Below are positions 8,432 to 16,657 of a DNA stretch of 64,000 nucleotides, piece by piece. The DNA is from an uncultured Oscillospiraceae bacterium (lineage in GTDB: Bacteria > Bacillota > Clostridia > Oscillospirales > Ruminococcaceae), in the NCBI GenBank assembly GCA_910583935.1, contig CAJTZM010000005.1:61522-125521 (forward strand). Reading direction: 5' to 3'. How positions within the stretch are numbered: position 1 is the first letter of the stretch; each line of letters starts with the position of its first letter. Position numbers and translations under genes: made by a program. A model generated the notes under the pieces. The model was not told the DNA's origin, made no database searches, and worked only from the letters and a program-made list of their open reading frames with translations.

Positions 8432-8577
8432 GGGGAATCCCTCCTTAAAATTTTATTAGGATTATTCCCCAACCGGCGCCGGTCATACGAAGAGCGGTTT
8501 TGTAAATTTTTGCAGACATATTTTCCTAACGTGCAAAGCGAAAAAAGCATCCACCCTGTCGGCGCCCTGCGCAGATT

Positions 8578-9246
8578 TTATTGTTTTTTGGAAAAGCCTA
8601 TCCGATCCAGCAGCGGCATAATATCCAAAAGCGTGTCCACCTTGTTGGAGGCAATGGCCAAAAGCTCTTCGGTGGCGGGGATCATGTCCGGGATCATGAC
8701 GGTATACATGCCCGCCGCCGCACCGGACCGAATACCGTTGGGGGAATCCTCCAGTGCCATGCACTCCTGGGGCTGGATTTCTAAAAGCTCAGCCGCCCGC
8801 AGATAGATGTCCGGAGCGGGCTTGCTGCGCTGGATCATATCGCCGCAGACCACCGCGTCAAACCGACCCTGCACGCCGGTTACATCAAAATTGTGCATGA
8901 CCTTTTCATAATTGGTCGAGGTGGCTACCGCAATTTTATAGCCGTGCTCCTTAAGATAGTCCAGCAGCTCAATCAGGCCGGTTTTGATGGGCACGTTGTC
9001 CTGGTACCCTCGGTCCTTTCGGTATTGGCGGGTCTTGCCCCAGAACTCTTCGGAAGTCATCATATGCCCGTAGCGCTTTTGAAAGTTCACCGCGATGCTG
9101 GCGCCGGTAGCTCCCAGACATTCCACGCTGAAGGTTTCAATATCCGGCATGCCCAGCTCTTTTCCAACAGCCAGCATCGCCTCCTGCCCCTGCCTTTCGG
9201 TATCGAACATAATACCGTCCATATCAAATACAACTGCCTTGATCAT
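8578..9246 (-). CDS. HAD superfamily phosphatase/phosphomutase, beta-phosphoglucomutase-like
   Basis: The 222-residue protein has the HAD motifs in order: VVFDMDGIMFDTE (nucleophile and acid Asp), VATSTN (motif II), KPAPDIYLRAAELL (motif III Lys) and ALEDSPNGIRSGAAAG (motif IV). A small helical cap follows motif I, as in beta-phosphoglucomutase and 2-deoxyglucose-6-phosphatase relatives. Substrate cannot be told from sequence. The frame extends upstream, but GAGAGGAGCAG directly before ATGATC sets the start at 9246. It is divergently transcribed from a GNAT gene. Confidence 0.88.
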   Translation of the reverse strand: MIKAVVFDMDGIMFDTERQGQEAMLAVGKELGMPDIETFSVECLGATGASIAVNFQKRYGHMMTSEEFWGKTRQYRKDRGYQDNVPIKTGLIELLDYLKEHGYKIAVATSTNYEKVMHNFDVTGVQGRFDAVVCGDMIQRSKPAPDIYLRAAELLEIQPQECMALEDSPNGIRSGAAAGMYTVMIPDMIPATEELLAIASNKVDTLLDIMPLLDRIGFSKKQ

Positions 9247-9304
9247 TTGACTGCTCCTCTCCGTCTTTTCCCGATGGGGGTGCGCCCGGCTTTCAGCGCC
9301 GGAT

Positions 9305-9331
9305 AACATGTTGAGGACATTATAACATGTT
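9305..9331. promoter_or_regulatory. twin AACATGTT palindromes around the HAD gene -10 box
   Basis: The 8-bp palindrome AACATGTT occurs at 9305-9312 and 9324-9331, 19 bp apart. As a direct repeat it extends to AACATGTTAT on the minus strand. The copies flank the -10 box of the HAD promoter, which is where a repressor would block it. Confidence 0.4.
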
Positions 9332-9348
9332 CTATCCACTTCCCGCAA
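9319..9348 (-). promoter_or_regulatory. promoter of the HAD phosphatase gene
   Basis: Minus-strand TTGCGG and TATAAT boxes have an 18-bp spacer and a TG extended -10 (TGTTATAAT), about 75 nt before the chosen ATG. Confidence 0.6.
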
Positions 9349-9355
9349 CTTTTAT

Positions 9356-9384
9356 TTGCCAAACGCGCCGGTTGGGGATATACT
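9356..9384 (+). promoter_or_regulatory. promoter of the GNAT-pyridoxal kinase pair
   Basis: Plus-strand TTGCCA and TATACT boxes have a 17-bp spacer, 31 nt upstream of the GNAT start codon. Confidence 0.6.
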
Positions 9385-9415
9385 GATTTTAGTCGTTTTT
9401 GGGGGAGGGAAAAGG

Positions 9416-9862
9416 ATGGTTCGATTTGCCAAGGCCGGTGATGAGAAAGAACTGAAGCTGCTCAGCGCCGCCTTTAACGGCGAGGGGAAAACCACCCTGG
9501 AAGCAATACGGGATTGTATCCGGTACAACCGGCAGGAGGTGGTTGTAGTGGATGAGAAAAACGGTGTGCTGGTCGGCTTTGTCTGCGTGCAGCTGAAAAA
9601 ATCCTTTTGCTATGAAGGCTGCTCAGCAGAGCTTACGGAGGTCTATGTTGCGCCGGAGTACAGGCGAAGAGGCATTGCCGGCGCGACGATCGCCTTTGCG
9701 GAAGCGTACTGCGCCCAAACCCATTCGATCACGAGCTTTTCGCTGCTCACCGGAGCGGACAATCAAATGGCCCAGTCCGTCTATAAAAGGCTGGGCTATC
9801 GGACGGACGGAGAAATCCATCTGTCCCAAAAAATCCATGGACCGGTTTTGCCGGCAGATTAA
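9416..9862 (+). CDS. GNAT family N-acetyltransferase
   Basis: The 148-residue protein begins MVRFAKAGDEKELKLL and has the acetyl-CoA site VYVAPEYRRRGIAGATIAFA (motif A, R/Q-x-x-G-x-A) and a late SVYKRLGYRTDGEIHLSQ (motif B). The acceptor is unknown. A 20-residue upstream extension is open, but GGGAGGG before ATGGTT and the promoter at 9356-9384 support the start at 9416. It is followed after 31 nt by a pyridoxal kinase gene on the same strand. Confidence 0.88.
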   Translation: MVRFAKAGDEKELKLLSAAFNGEGKTTLEAIRDCIRYNRQEVVVVDEKNGVLVGFVCVQLKKSFCYEGCSAELTEVYVAPEYRRRGIAGATIAFAEAYCAQTHSITSFSLLTGADNQMAQSVYKRLGYRTDGEIHLSQKIHGPVLPAD

Positions 9863-9893
9863 AAAAGAGAGTGAAAAAGGACGGTTTTTTATT

Positions 9894-10757
9894 ATGCATC
9901 AGGAAAACAAGCGTGTAGCGGCCATCCACGATCTTTCCGGCGTGGGGCGCTGTTCCTTAACGGTTATTCTGCCCATTCTCTCGGCCATGGGGGTGCAGGC
10001 CTGTCCGGTTCCCACCGCCATTCTCTCCACCCATACCGGCGGCTTTGGGGAGGTGGCGTTTCAGGACCTGACCGATTATCTGCCCCAGGCCTTGGCTCAC
10101 TACCAGCGGCTGGGGCTGGATTTCTCCTGCATCTACTCGGGCTTTTTGGGTTCCGAGGCTCAAATTGACCACTGTCTTGCCTTTTTTAAGGCGTATCCCA
10201 ATGCTTTGGCAGTGGTGGATCCGGTGATGGGAGATCATGGAAAGGCTTACCGCACTGTTACCGAAGGGATGCGGCGGCGGATGGTCGAGCTGGTGGGAAT
10301 CGCGGACGTGATCACCCCCAATTTGACCGAGGCCTGCATTCTGCTGGGGGAGGGCTACAGCAACATGCCCCTGACCCGAACCCAGGCAAAAAGTATGCTG
10401 GCACGGCTTTCCGAAAAGGGGCCGGGGGAGATCGTTGTCACCGGCGTTCCCTTAGCGGAGGGGAGCATGGCCAACATTGGCTACGACCGGGCGAACAACT
10501 ACTACTGGTGTGTCCCCTGCGATTATGTGCCGGTATCCTATCCCGGCACCGGCGATATTTTCGCCTCGGTGTTTACCGCCTCGCTCCTCACCGGGGACAG
10601 CCTGCCCATTGCTATGAGCCGCGCCTCTCGCTTTGTAGAAATCGCCATCAAGACCACCTTTTCCTACGGAGGGGATACCCGACTGGGGGTTATGCTGGAA
10701 TCGGCCATGCCGTTTCTGATGCAAAAGGAGGTGCCGCAGAATTTTCACCTTTTATAA
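9894..10757 (+). CDS. pdxK: pyridoxal/pyridoxamine kinase
   Basis: It phosphorylates B6 vitamers to salvage pyridoxal 5'-phosphate. The 287-residue ribokinase-fold protein has IHDLSGVGRCSL near the N-terminus, a TILSTHTGGF vitamer-contact segment, VVDPVMGDHGKAY, TPNLTEACILLG and the anion-hole/base motif SYPGTGDIFASVF. This pattern is that of the PdxY/PdxK branch and not HMP kinase. The ATG has only a weak AAGGA upstream, so coupling to the GNAT gene is likely. It ends at a convergent bidirectional terminator. PLP enzymes nearby include Alr. Confidence 0.88.
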   Translation: MHQENKRVAAIHDLSGVGRCSLTVILPILSAMGVQACPVPTAILSTHTGGFGEVAFQDLTDYLPQALAHYQRLGLDFSCIYSGFLGSEAQIDHCLAFFKAYPNALAVVDPVMGDHGKAYRTVTEGMRRRMVELVGIADVITPNLTEACILLGEGYSNMPLTRTQAKSMLARLSEKGPGEIVVTGVPLAEGSMANIGYDRANNYYWCVPCDYVPVSYPGTGDIFASVFTASLLTGDSLPIAMSRASRFVEIAIKTTFSYGGDTRLGVMLESAMPFLMQKEVPQNFHLL

Positions 10758-10770
10758 AAAAAGCGGACAG

Positions 10771-10803
10771 AAAAAGCCGGATGGAATTTCCATCCGGCTT
10801 TTT
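10771..10803. terminator. bidirectional intrinsic terminator
   Basis: A perfect 14-bp stem (AAAAAGCCGGATGG with its complement) and a 5-nt loop, flanked by A and T runs, lies between the convergent kinase and membrane-protein genes. Confidence 0.85.
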
Positions 10804-10867
10804 TGAAAGAGGTTCCGCAGGCGGCAGGGAAGCGGCAGACCGTCCATGGATTTTGGCGGATAAGGCG

Positions 10868-11257
10868 TTATTTTTGCTCGGAATTTTCCCAGGGCATTTT
10901 CTCCGGTGCGGCCTCGGGGGTCGACGGCTGCGGCGCCACAGGCGGCTGTACCGGCTGCTGATTGGGCTGCATCGGACCCGGATAAGGGGCCTGCCCCGGA
11001 TACTGTCCATAGGGCGCTGCAGCGTTTTTCGGCTTGGTTACAAAAATCAGCACCGTAAACAGCGCGCACATGGGCAGCGCCAAAATTAAGCCGAGGATGA
11101 ATCCGCCTACCAGACAGGCGGCGAATCCGCCAATGGCAAGCCCTACTCTTTTTTTGATCAATCCGCAGATCAGCGGTACCAGACCGAATACGAATCCGAC
11201 TGCCAGTGCGCCGATGATCGAAGCGATTAAATAAACTGAATCGTAGCTATTAGACAT
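10868..11257 (-). CDS. small membrane protein with a Pro/Gln-rich tail
   Basis: The 129-residue product has two or three hydrophobic segments (about residues 8-30, 38-60 and 60-72) with glycine-rich faces. A cytoplasmic or extracellular tail follows, rich in Pro, Gln and Ala (repeated PYG/PGQ/PNQQP units) and ending MPWENSEQK. It resembles the many Firmicutes DUF4190-like tail-anchored proteins, but assignment is uncertain. GAAGGAG upstream of ATGTCTAAT fixes the start. That site lies at the very end of alr, so the two are probably translated from one mRNA. Confidence 0.75.
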   Translation of the reverse strand: MSNSYDSVYLIASIIGALAVGFVFGLVPLICGLIKKRVGLAIGGFAACLVGGFILGLILALPMCALFTVLIFVTKPKNAAAPYGQYPGQAPYPGPMQPNQQPVQPPVAPQPSTPEAAPEKMPWENSEQK

Positions 11258-11261
11258 GATT

Positions 11262-12428
11262 TTATTCTCCTTCCTTCTGTGCCTGAGGCAGGTACACTCT
11301 GGGCACCCGTTTGCCAATCAGGCACATCACCTCGTAATGAATGCTTTTTTCTTCTTGTGCCAGCTCCTCAATGAGGAGCCGACCATGCTGGTCCCGGCCA
11401 AATACGACCACCTCGTCCCCTGCCTGTACGTTCGGAATACCGGTTACATCCAGCATCAGCTGGTCCATGCAGACCGTTCCCACCACCGGCGCCGGCTGGC
11501 CGTGGACCAGCATGTAGGCGTTATTGGAATGGGTGCGGCGGTATCCGTCGGCGTAGCCGATGGGTACGGTGGCCAGCACCCGGGGGCCGGCGGCGGTATA
11601 GGTGCGCCCGTAGCTGACCTGGGCGCCGGCCGGCACCTGCTTGACCATAGCGACGGTGGTTTTTAGTTCCATCGCCGGGAGCAGGTCCCAAAGGCCCGCA
11701 CAGTCCGCCGAGGGATTTTGCCCATACAAAATCACCCCGGGCCGGATCATGTCCAGATGCATTTGGGGAAAGCGCATGGCGGCGGCGCTGTTGCAGCAAT
11801 GGTGCAAAGAGAACCGGACCCCCTTCTGCTCCAGCGCCGCTACCCCCTGCTGGTAGCGGTGAAACTGCTGGAGGGTAAAACGGTCCGAATCCTCGTTGGC
11901 CTCGTCGGCACAGGCAAAATGGGTAAAAATACCGGTGCAGGCAAGGCCCGGCAGGGCCGCCGTTTCGGCGATTTGGGCCATGGATAGGTCAAAGTGGTCC
12001 GGATCGCACAAAAAACCCAGCCGGCTCATGCCGGTATCCAGCTTGATGTGACAATCGACTAAGACACCCCGCCGCTGTGCTTCCCGGGAAAGGGCCTGGG
12101 CGTAATCCAGCGAGAAAACCGTCTGACTGATCTGGCTGGACCAAAGCTGTGCCGCCCGGTCCGCCGGGGTAAAGCCCAAAACCAGAATCGGCCGGACGAT
12201 CCCTCCCTGGCGCAGGCGCATAGCCTCTTCGATATTGGAAACGGCAAACCAGTCCGCTCCCTCGTTTTGAAACACCTGGGAGACCTGACGGTCCCCGTGT
12301 CCGTATCCGTCCGCCTTGACCACCGCCATAATTTTGCAGCCCGGCCCCACATGGCGGCGGATCTGCCGGAAATTATGGGACAGCGCGTCCAGCCGGATCT
12401 GGGCCCAGGTGCGCTTGAGAAAATCCAT
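11262..12428 (-). CDS. alr: alanine racemase
   Basis: This PLP enzyme converts L- to D-alanine for peptidoglycan. The 388-residue protein has the PLP lysine in MAVVKADGYGHG (about residue 39), KLDTGMSRLGF, the phosphate-binding SAAAM region, RPGVILYG, the catalytic tyrosine segment VSYGRTYTA with PIGYADGYRR, and VCMDQLMLDVT. Length and order are standard for a fold-type III alanine racemase. AAGGGGTGGAAGG precedes the ATG. A small membrane protein gene follows after 4 nt. Confidence 0.97.
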   Translation of the reverse strand: MDFLKRTWAQIRLDALSHNFRQIRRHVGPGCKIMAVVKADGYGHGDRQVSQVFQNEGADWFAVSNIEEAMRLRQGGIVRPILVLGFTPADRAAQLWSSQISQTVFSLDYAQALSREAQRRGVLVDCHIKLDTGMSRLGFLCDPDHFDLSMAQIAETAALPGLACTGIFTHFACADEANEDSDRFTLQQFHRYQQGVAALEQKGVRFSLHHCCNSAAAMRFPQMHLDMIRPGVILYGQNPSADCAGLWDLLPAMELKTTVAMVKQVPAGAQVSYGRTYTAAGPRVLATVPIGYADGYRRTHSNNAYMLVHGQPAPVVGTVCMDQLMLDVTGIPNVQAGDEVVVFGRDQHGRLLIEELAQEEKSIHYEVMCLIGKRVPRVYLPQAQKEGE

Positions 12429-12490
12429 CCTTCCACCCCTTTTTGCAATACCAGCAGGCGGCTTTGGGCCCGCCTTTTCTCTATCTTATG

Positions 12491-13873
12491 TTAAAATGCA
12501 GTCTTTTTTTCCAAAAAGTCCAGTAAAGAATCGATGGAAATCCGTTCCTGCGCCATAGAATCCCGGTCGCGGACCGTTACGCAGCCGTCGGTTTCCGAAT
12601 CAAAGTCGTAGGTGATGCAGAAGGGGGTGCCGATCTCATCCTGGCGGCGGTAGCGTTTGCCAATGGAGCCGGCGTCGTCGTAATCCACCATAAAGCGGCC
12701 GCGCAGGGTATCATAGATCTTACCTGCCTGCTCGCCCAGCTTTTTGGACAAGGGCAGAACGCAGGCCTTGAAGGGGGCCAGCGCCGGATGCAGACGCAAA
12801 ACGACACGGGTATCGTTCTTCTGGGCGTCTACCACCTCTTCGTCGTAGGCGTCGCACAAAAAGGCCAGCGCCACCCGGTCGGCGCCCAGGGAAGGCTCTA
12901 CCACATAGGGCAGATAGCGTTCGTTGGTTTCCGGATCAAAGTATTCCAAGGATTTTCCGGAGGCGTTCTGATGCTGGGTCAGGTCGTAATCGGTGCGGTC
13001 GGCTACGCCCCACAGCTCTCCCCAGCCAAAGGGAAACAGAAACTCAAAATCGGTGGTCGCCTTGGAATAAAAGGACAGCTCCTCCGGCTCGTGGTCGCGC
13101 AGACGAAGATTTTCGTCCTTTAACCCTAGGTTCAAAAGCCAATCGTGACAGAACTTGCGCCAATAGGCGAACCATTCCAGATCGGTGCCGGGCTTGCAGA
13201 AAAACTCCAGCTCCATCTGCTCGAATTCCCGAATGCGGAAAATAAAGTTTCCCGGGGTGATCTCGTTGCGAAAGCTTTTTCCGATCTGGGCAACGCCGAA
13301 GGGGACCTTTTTGCGGGTGGTGCGCTGGATATTGGCGAAATTGACGAAAATCCCCTGGGCGGTTTCCGGACGTAGATATAGCTGGCTTTTGGCGTCCTCG
13401 GTCACCCCTTGGAAGGTTTTGAACATTAGGTTAAACGAGCGGATGTCGGTAAAATTCTGGCTGCCGCAGTCCGGACACTTAATGTTGTGCTCCTTTACAA
13501 ACGCCTGCATCCGGTCAAACTCCCAGCCCTCCGGTGAGACGCCGGCTTGGTCCTCAATCAGCTTATCGGCCCGATGACGGGTCTTGCAGTCCCGGCAATC
13601 CATCAGCGGATCGGAAAAGCCGCCCACATGGCCGGAGGCCACCCACACCTGGGGATTCATTAAAATCGCGCTGTCCAGCCCAACATTGTAGGGAGACTCC
13701 TGGACGAATTTTTTCCACCAGGCTCTTTTCACGTTGTTTTTGAATTCTACGCCTAACGGACCGTAATCCCAGGAATTTGCTAAGCCGCCATAAATCTCAG
13801 AACCGGCATATACATAACCGCGGTTTTTACACAGTGCGACGATTTTTTCCATGGTTTTTTCGCTGTTTTTCAT
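12491..13873 (-). CDS. glyQS: glycyl-tRNA synthetase, dimeric class II type
   Basis: It charges tRNA-Gly with glycine. The 460-residue single-chain type has a class II core with motif 1 around GLANSWDYGPLGVEFKNNVK, a zinc-binding pair (DCRDCKTRH and CPDCGSQNF), motif 2 with FRNEITPGNFIFRIREFEQM, and motif 3 GADRVALAFLCDAY. A C-terminal anticodon-binding domain ends in a KRYRRQDEIGTPFC segment. GAGGAGG lies seven bases before the ATG. Its promoter (13935-13963) leaves only about 55 nt of leader, too short for a T-box. Confidence 0.97.
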   Translation of the reverse strand: MKNSEKTMEKIVALCKNRGYVYAGSEIYGGLANSWDYGPLGVEFKNNVKRAWWKKFVQESPYNVGLDSAILMNPQVWVASGHVGGFSDPLMDCRDCKTRHRADKLIEDQAGVSPEGWEFDRMQAFVKEHNIKCPDCGSQNFTDIRSFNLMFKTFQGVTEDAKSQLYLRPETAQGIFVNFANIQRTTRKKVPFGVAQIGKSFRNEITPGNFIFRIREFEQMELEFFCKPGTDLEWFAYWRKFCHDWLLNLGLKDENLRLRDHEPEELSFYSKATTDFEFLFPFGWGELWGVADRTDYDLTQHQNASGKSLEYFDPETNERYLPYVVEPSLGADRVALAFLCDAYDEEVVDAQKNDTRVVLRLHPALAPFKACVLPLSKKLGEQAGKIYDTLRGRFMVDYDDAGSIGKRYRRQDEIGTPFCITYDFDSETDGCVTVRDRDSMAQERISIDSLLDFLEKKTAF

Positions 13874-13934
13874 TTTCTGCCTCCTCGTCTTTTTGAAAAC
13901 GCTTCGGTTCGGGCCGTTTTATGCAATTGTTTTT

Positions 13935-13963
13935 ATTGTACCAGCTATGGGTCTACAAATCAA
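13935..13963 (-). promoter_or_regulatory. promoter of glyQS
   Basis: Minus-strand TTGATT and TACAAT boxes have a 17-bp spacer and a TGG just before the -10 box. They are divergent from the tRNA-Pro promoter 40 bp away. Confidence 0.65.
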
Positions 13964-14001
13964 GAAAATGCTTGTATCGCGTCTGCTAAACTTTTATCTG
14001 A

Positions 14002-14030
14002 TTGACAAATCCTTTTGTCTATTCTATAAT
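14002..14030 (+). promoter_or_regulatory. consensus promoter of tRNA-Pro
   Basis: TTGACA and TATAAT match consensus exactly with a 17-bp spacer, ending 44 nt before the tRNA. Full-consensus promoters are typical of stable RNA genes. Confidence 0.88.
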
Positions 14031-14074
14031 AAAAGCTGTATTTATGTTTAAAGCAGAAGGATGCTAAAATGTAA

Positions 14075-14150
14075 CGGGGTGTAGCGCAGTTGGTAGCGCG
14101 CCTGCTTTGGGAGCAGGATGCCGGGTGTTCGAGTCACCTCACTCCGACCA
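14075..14150 (+). tRNA. tRNA-Pro(TGG)
   Basis: A 76-nt cloverleaf starts CGGGGTG and ends CACTCCG-A-CCA with the CCA encoded. The anticodon stem CCTGC/GCAGG encloses TTTGGGA, giving anticodon TGG. The T arm reads GGGTG-TTCGAGT-CACCT with one G-T pair. A consensus promoter lies upstream and a terminator immediately downstream, so it is a single-gene unit. Confidence 0.95.
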
Positions 14151-14152
14151 TA

Positions 14153-14188
14153 AAAATCCCCTGAATTCATGCGGATTCAGGGGATTTT
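14153..14188 (+). terminator. terminator of tRNA-Pro
   Basis: Perfect 14-bp arms (AAAATCCCCTGAAT and complement) with an 8-nt loop, ending in TTTT, two bases after the tRNA CCA. Confidence 0.85.
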
Positions 14189-14306
14189 GCTATGCTTTTA
14201 TATTTTATATTTGTTAGTAACGGGTAAGTGATGCCCGACGCGGCTTGTTCCAGCGGATAGCCCAATAGTTGATAGAAGACGACTTTTTCTTGGCACGACA
14301 CGAAAA

Positions 14307-14513
14307 CTACAGAAGGCCCTCCGTTCGGTCTGCAATCCGGTCGATTCTCTGCTGAAGGCGCGCAAACACTTTTTGCAGCGCCGCCCGGTCCAGGGCAAGA
14401 CCGCTGGCGGACAGCTCTGCCAGAAACAGCATCTGATGAAGGAGCCGGTCGATCTCGCGCAGCGCCTGGTCAATAGACTCTATTGGCGAATCGAAATCTT
14501 TCGCAGACGGCAA
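14307..14513 (-). CDS. small helical protein of unknown function
   Basis: The 68-residue frame is highly charged and leucine-rich, with a run of predicted amphipathic helix (SIDQALREIDRLLHQML and AALQKVFARLQQRIDRIAD) suggestive of a two-helix coiled coil. A longer frame begins at a TTG at 14546. An AGGAGG nine bases before the TTG at 14513 makes MPSAKDFDSPIESID the likelier start. It lies about 100 nt downstream of the sugar kinase gene and may be co-transcribed. No family is recognised. Confidence 0.55.
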   Translation of the reverse strand: MPSAKDFDSPIESIDQALREIDRLLHQMLFLAELSASGLALDRAALQKVFARLQQRIDRIADRTEGLL

Positions 14514-14610
14514 AGCCTTATCCCTCCTTAGTAATTTCCGTTTCAAAAACAGCGCGGCTGCTGCTTTTTGCCTCCAAACATTGAATCAAAAGGGAAAGCT
14601 CAAAAAGCTT

Positions 14611-15561
14611 TTACCTTTTTCCAGCCAGGACCGCCTGGACCTCGTCGGGCGAGGGCAGAGCCGGAATGGAGCCGCGCCGGGAAACCGTGATAGAAGCGGC
14701 TGCCGCGGCAAACTGGGCGGCCTCCTCTATCTGACCCGGGGAAAGATCGCTTAGGCCGGTAAAACGGTTTTGCAAAATCTGGTGGAGAAACGCGCCGAAG
14801 AAGGAATCGCCGGCGGCTGTCGTATCCACCGCCTGAGCGGGTATCGCGTCGATATGGCAGCTCTGGCCGCCCAGCAAAATGCAGCAGCCCTGCTCGCCCA
14901 TGCTCACCAGCACCAGAGGAATCGAAAATTCCTCCTGTAAGGCCCGAGCGCCGTCCAGCGGGTTTTTGTGTCCGGAGAAAAAGACCGCTTCACTGGCCGA
15001 AAGCTTCAGGATATCACACAGTCCCATGGCTTTTCTCCCCAAGGCCTTGGCTTCCTCCAGATCCTCCCACAAGGGCGGGCGCAGATTGGGGTCAAAGGCC
15101 TTGAGCACCGGCGCGCCGGAAAGCTTAAAAAGAGAATAGAATATTGCCGCCCGGGCGGGGTCGCGGGAAAGGGAGACGCCGCCGAACAGATAGACCCGGC
15201 TTTGAGCAATCTGGTCAAAGGGGATATTTTTTACGGTGAAGAGCGTGTCCGCGCCGGGCCGGCGATAAAAGGCAAAGTCCCGTTCCCCATTTTCATTTAA
15301 TGTGACAAAGGCCAACGTGGTATCTGCCCGGTCGGTAACGGCCAGATGCGTGCGGTCAATTTGCAGCTGGTCCAGCTGCTTTGAGCAGGCGCGGCCAAAG
15401 GAATCGTCGCCCACCATGCCCACAAAGGCGGTGCGACTGCCCAGCTTGGCGGCCTGGGCCAGCGCGTTGCAGGGCGCGCCGCCTACTGTACCGGAAAAGG
15501 AAAGTTCGCCGGTTTGGACCAGGTCGATTAAAATTTCGCCGGCGGCGATGATATCAAACAT
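14611..15561 (-). CDS. PfkB-family sugar kinase, probably fructokinase
   Basis: The 316-residue ribokinase-fold enzyme has AAGEILIDL, the N-terminal GGAPCNALAQAAKLG signature, FDPNLRPPLW, KLSASEAVFFSG and the C-terminal VDTTAAGDSFFGAFLHQ carrying the catalytic aspartate. This set fits the fructokinase (ScrK) branch. 2-Keto-3-deoxygluconate kinase is the main alternative. Its start overlaps the end of a LacI-family regulator by 8 nt, so the two form an operon under that regulator. No sucrose hydrolase or transporter gene is adjacent. Confidence 0.88.
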   Translation of the reverse strand: MFDIIAAGEILIDLVQTGELSFSGTVGGAPCNALAQAAKLGSRTAFVGMVGDDSFGRACSKQLDQLQIDRTHLAVTDRADTTLAFVTLNENGERDFAFYRRPGADTLFTVKNIPFDQIAQSRVYLFGGVSLSRDPARAAIFYSLFKLSGAPVLKAFDPNLRPPLWEDLEEAKALGRKAMGLCDILKLSASEAVFFSGHKNPLDGARALQEEFSIPLVLVSMGEQGCCILLGGQSCHIDAIPAQAVDTTAAGDSFFGAFLHQILQNRFTGLSDLSPGQIEEAAQFAAAAASITVSRRGSIPALPSPDEVQAVLAGKR

Positions 15562-16558
15562 GAAAAAACTCCTTTTCTTGTTTTATCGGGATATAGGTGC
15601 TGTGCAAAACTGTGGTATGGGCCTGCGGCTTTGGATCCTCTATCTGCTCTAAAAGCTGCTGGCCGGCCATTCGAGCCATCTCCTCGGTGGGCTGCGAGAC
15701 CTGGGCAATTTTTTCCGTTCGATAGCCATACCAGTCGTTGCCCGAAAAACCCAGCAGCTGCAGGTCGGTGCCGATTTGCAAATGGTGGACGTTGAGGTAG
15801 CGGAGCGTTCCCAGCGCGACGGCATTATTGGAAACGGCAATCGCCGTCACATTTTTTTCCAGCAGCTCCCCGGTACAGACATAGGCGGATTTTGTTTTGG
15901 AATGGGCATAGGCGATCAGCGAATCGCCGATGGGCAAAGCGTAATCCCGCACGGCGGCGCGGTAAGCGTCCAGCCGCTCAATAGAATAGGCGATGTCGAC
16001 CGAATCGGCAATATAGCCGATTCGGGTGTGCCCCTGCCGGATCAGATCCTCTACCCCCTGGTACAGCGCCGTATAGCTTGAAACCACCAGCGTAGGATAT
16101 GGGCAGTTTCTCAGCGGATGGTCAATAAAAACCAGCGGGAAATCCCGGGGAATATAAGGGGAAAGCTGCTGATAATCGGTGCAGGAGGATTGAATGACCA
16201 GCCCGTCCACCAGGCCGGAGGCCAACAGCCGCAGCTGCTCGATCTCCTGCCGCATCTCTCTTTTTGTATTGGATACGATCAAATGAATTTTGGCAGGGGC
16301 GAAAACCTCCTCCAATTGTTTTAAAATCAGGGAAGACCGGCTGTAGGATACGTCCGGCACCAGCATGCCGACCAGCCCCTTGCGGCCTTTTTTAAAGTTG
16401 CGCGCGGTAATGTCCGGCGAATAGCCCAGAACCCGGATGGCCTGCTCCACCTTTTGGGTGGTTTCGGGCGTCACATAGCGGGTATGGTTGATCACATGAG
16501 AAACAGTGGCAATGGAAACACCGCTGGCCTTGGCCACATCGGTAATCTTAACCTTCAT
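15554..16558 (-). CDS. LacI-family transcriptional regulator
   Basis: The 334-residue protein has an N-terminal HTH (KITDVAKASGVSIATVSHVINHT) and hinge (GYSPDITARNFKKGRKGLVGMLVPD). A periplasmic-binding-protein-like effector domain follows, ending with the dimer segment around FSGNDWYG. It likely senses a sugar or sugar phosphate and controls the overlapping kinase gene. Tandem palindromes in its own leader (16572-16599) suggest autoregulation of the operon. The effector is not deducible. Confidence 0.93.
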   Translation of the reverse strand: MKVKITDVAKASGVSIATVSHVINHTRYVTPETTQKVEQAIRVLGYSPDITARNFKKGRKGLVGMLVPDVSYSRSSLILKQLEEVFAPAKIHLIVSNTKREMRQEIEQLRLLASGLVDGLVIQSSCTDYQQLSPYIPRDFPLVFIDHPLRNCPYPTLVVSSYTALYQGVEDLIRQGHTRIGYIADSVDIAYSIERLDAYRAAVRDYALPIGDSLIAYAHSKTKSAYVCTGELLEKNVTAIAVSNNAVALGTLRYLNVHHLQIGTDLQLLGFSGNDWYGYRTEKIAQVSQPTEEMARMAGQQLLEQIEDPKPQAHTTVLHSTYIPIKQEKEFFHV

Positions 16559-16571
16559 AACAAAGCTTCCT

Positions 16572-16599
16572 TTTACGTAAATGAAAAAATTTGCGTAAA
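16572..16599. promoter_or_regulatory. two LacI-type operators in the regulator leader
   Basis: TTTACGTAAA (16572-16581, perfect palindrome) and TTTGCGTAAA (16590-16599) have centres 18 bp apart. Both have the central CG of LacI-family operators and sit between the -10 box and the ATG, positioned to block transcription. Confidence 0.65.
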
Positions 16600-16612
16600 T
16601 CTATCAAAATCT

Positions 16613-16641
16613 ATTATAAGCTTCGAAAAAGGAAAAGTCAA
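16613..16641 (-). promoter_or_regulatory. promoter of the LacI regulator-sugar kinase operon
   Basis: Minus-strand TTGACT and TATAAT have a 17-bp spacer, directly upstream of the two operator palindromes. Confidence 0.75.
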
Positions 16642-16657
16642 AAATAGAGTAGAAAGG

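Noticed and set aside
13874..13934. T-box riboswitch before glyQS
   Set aside because: The promoter leaves only about 55 nt of leader, too short for a T-box, and no specifier or antiterminator element is visible.
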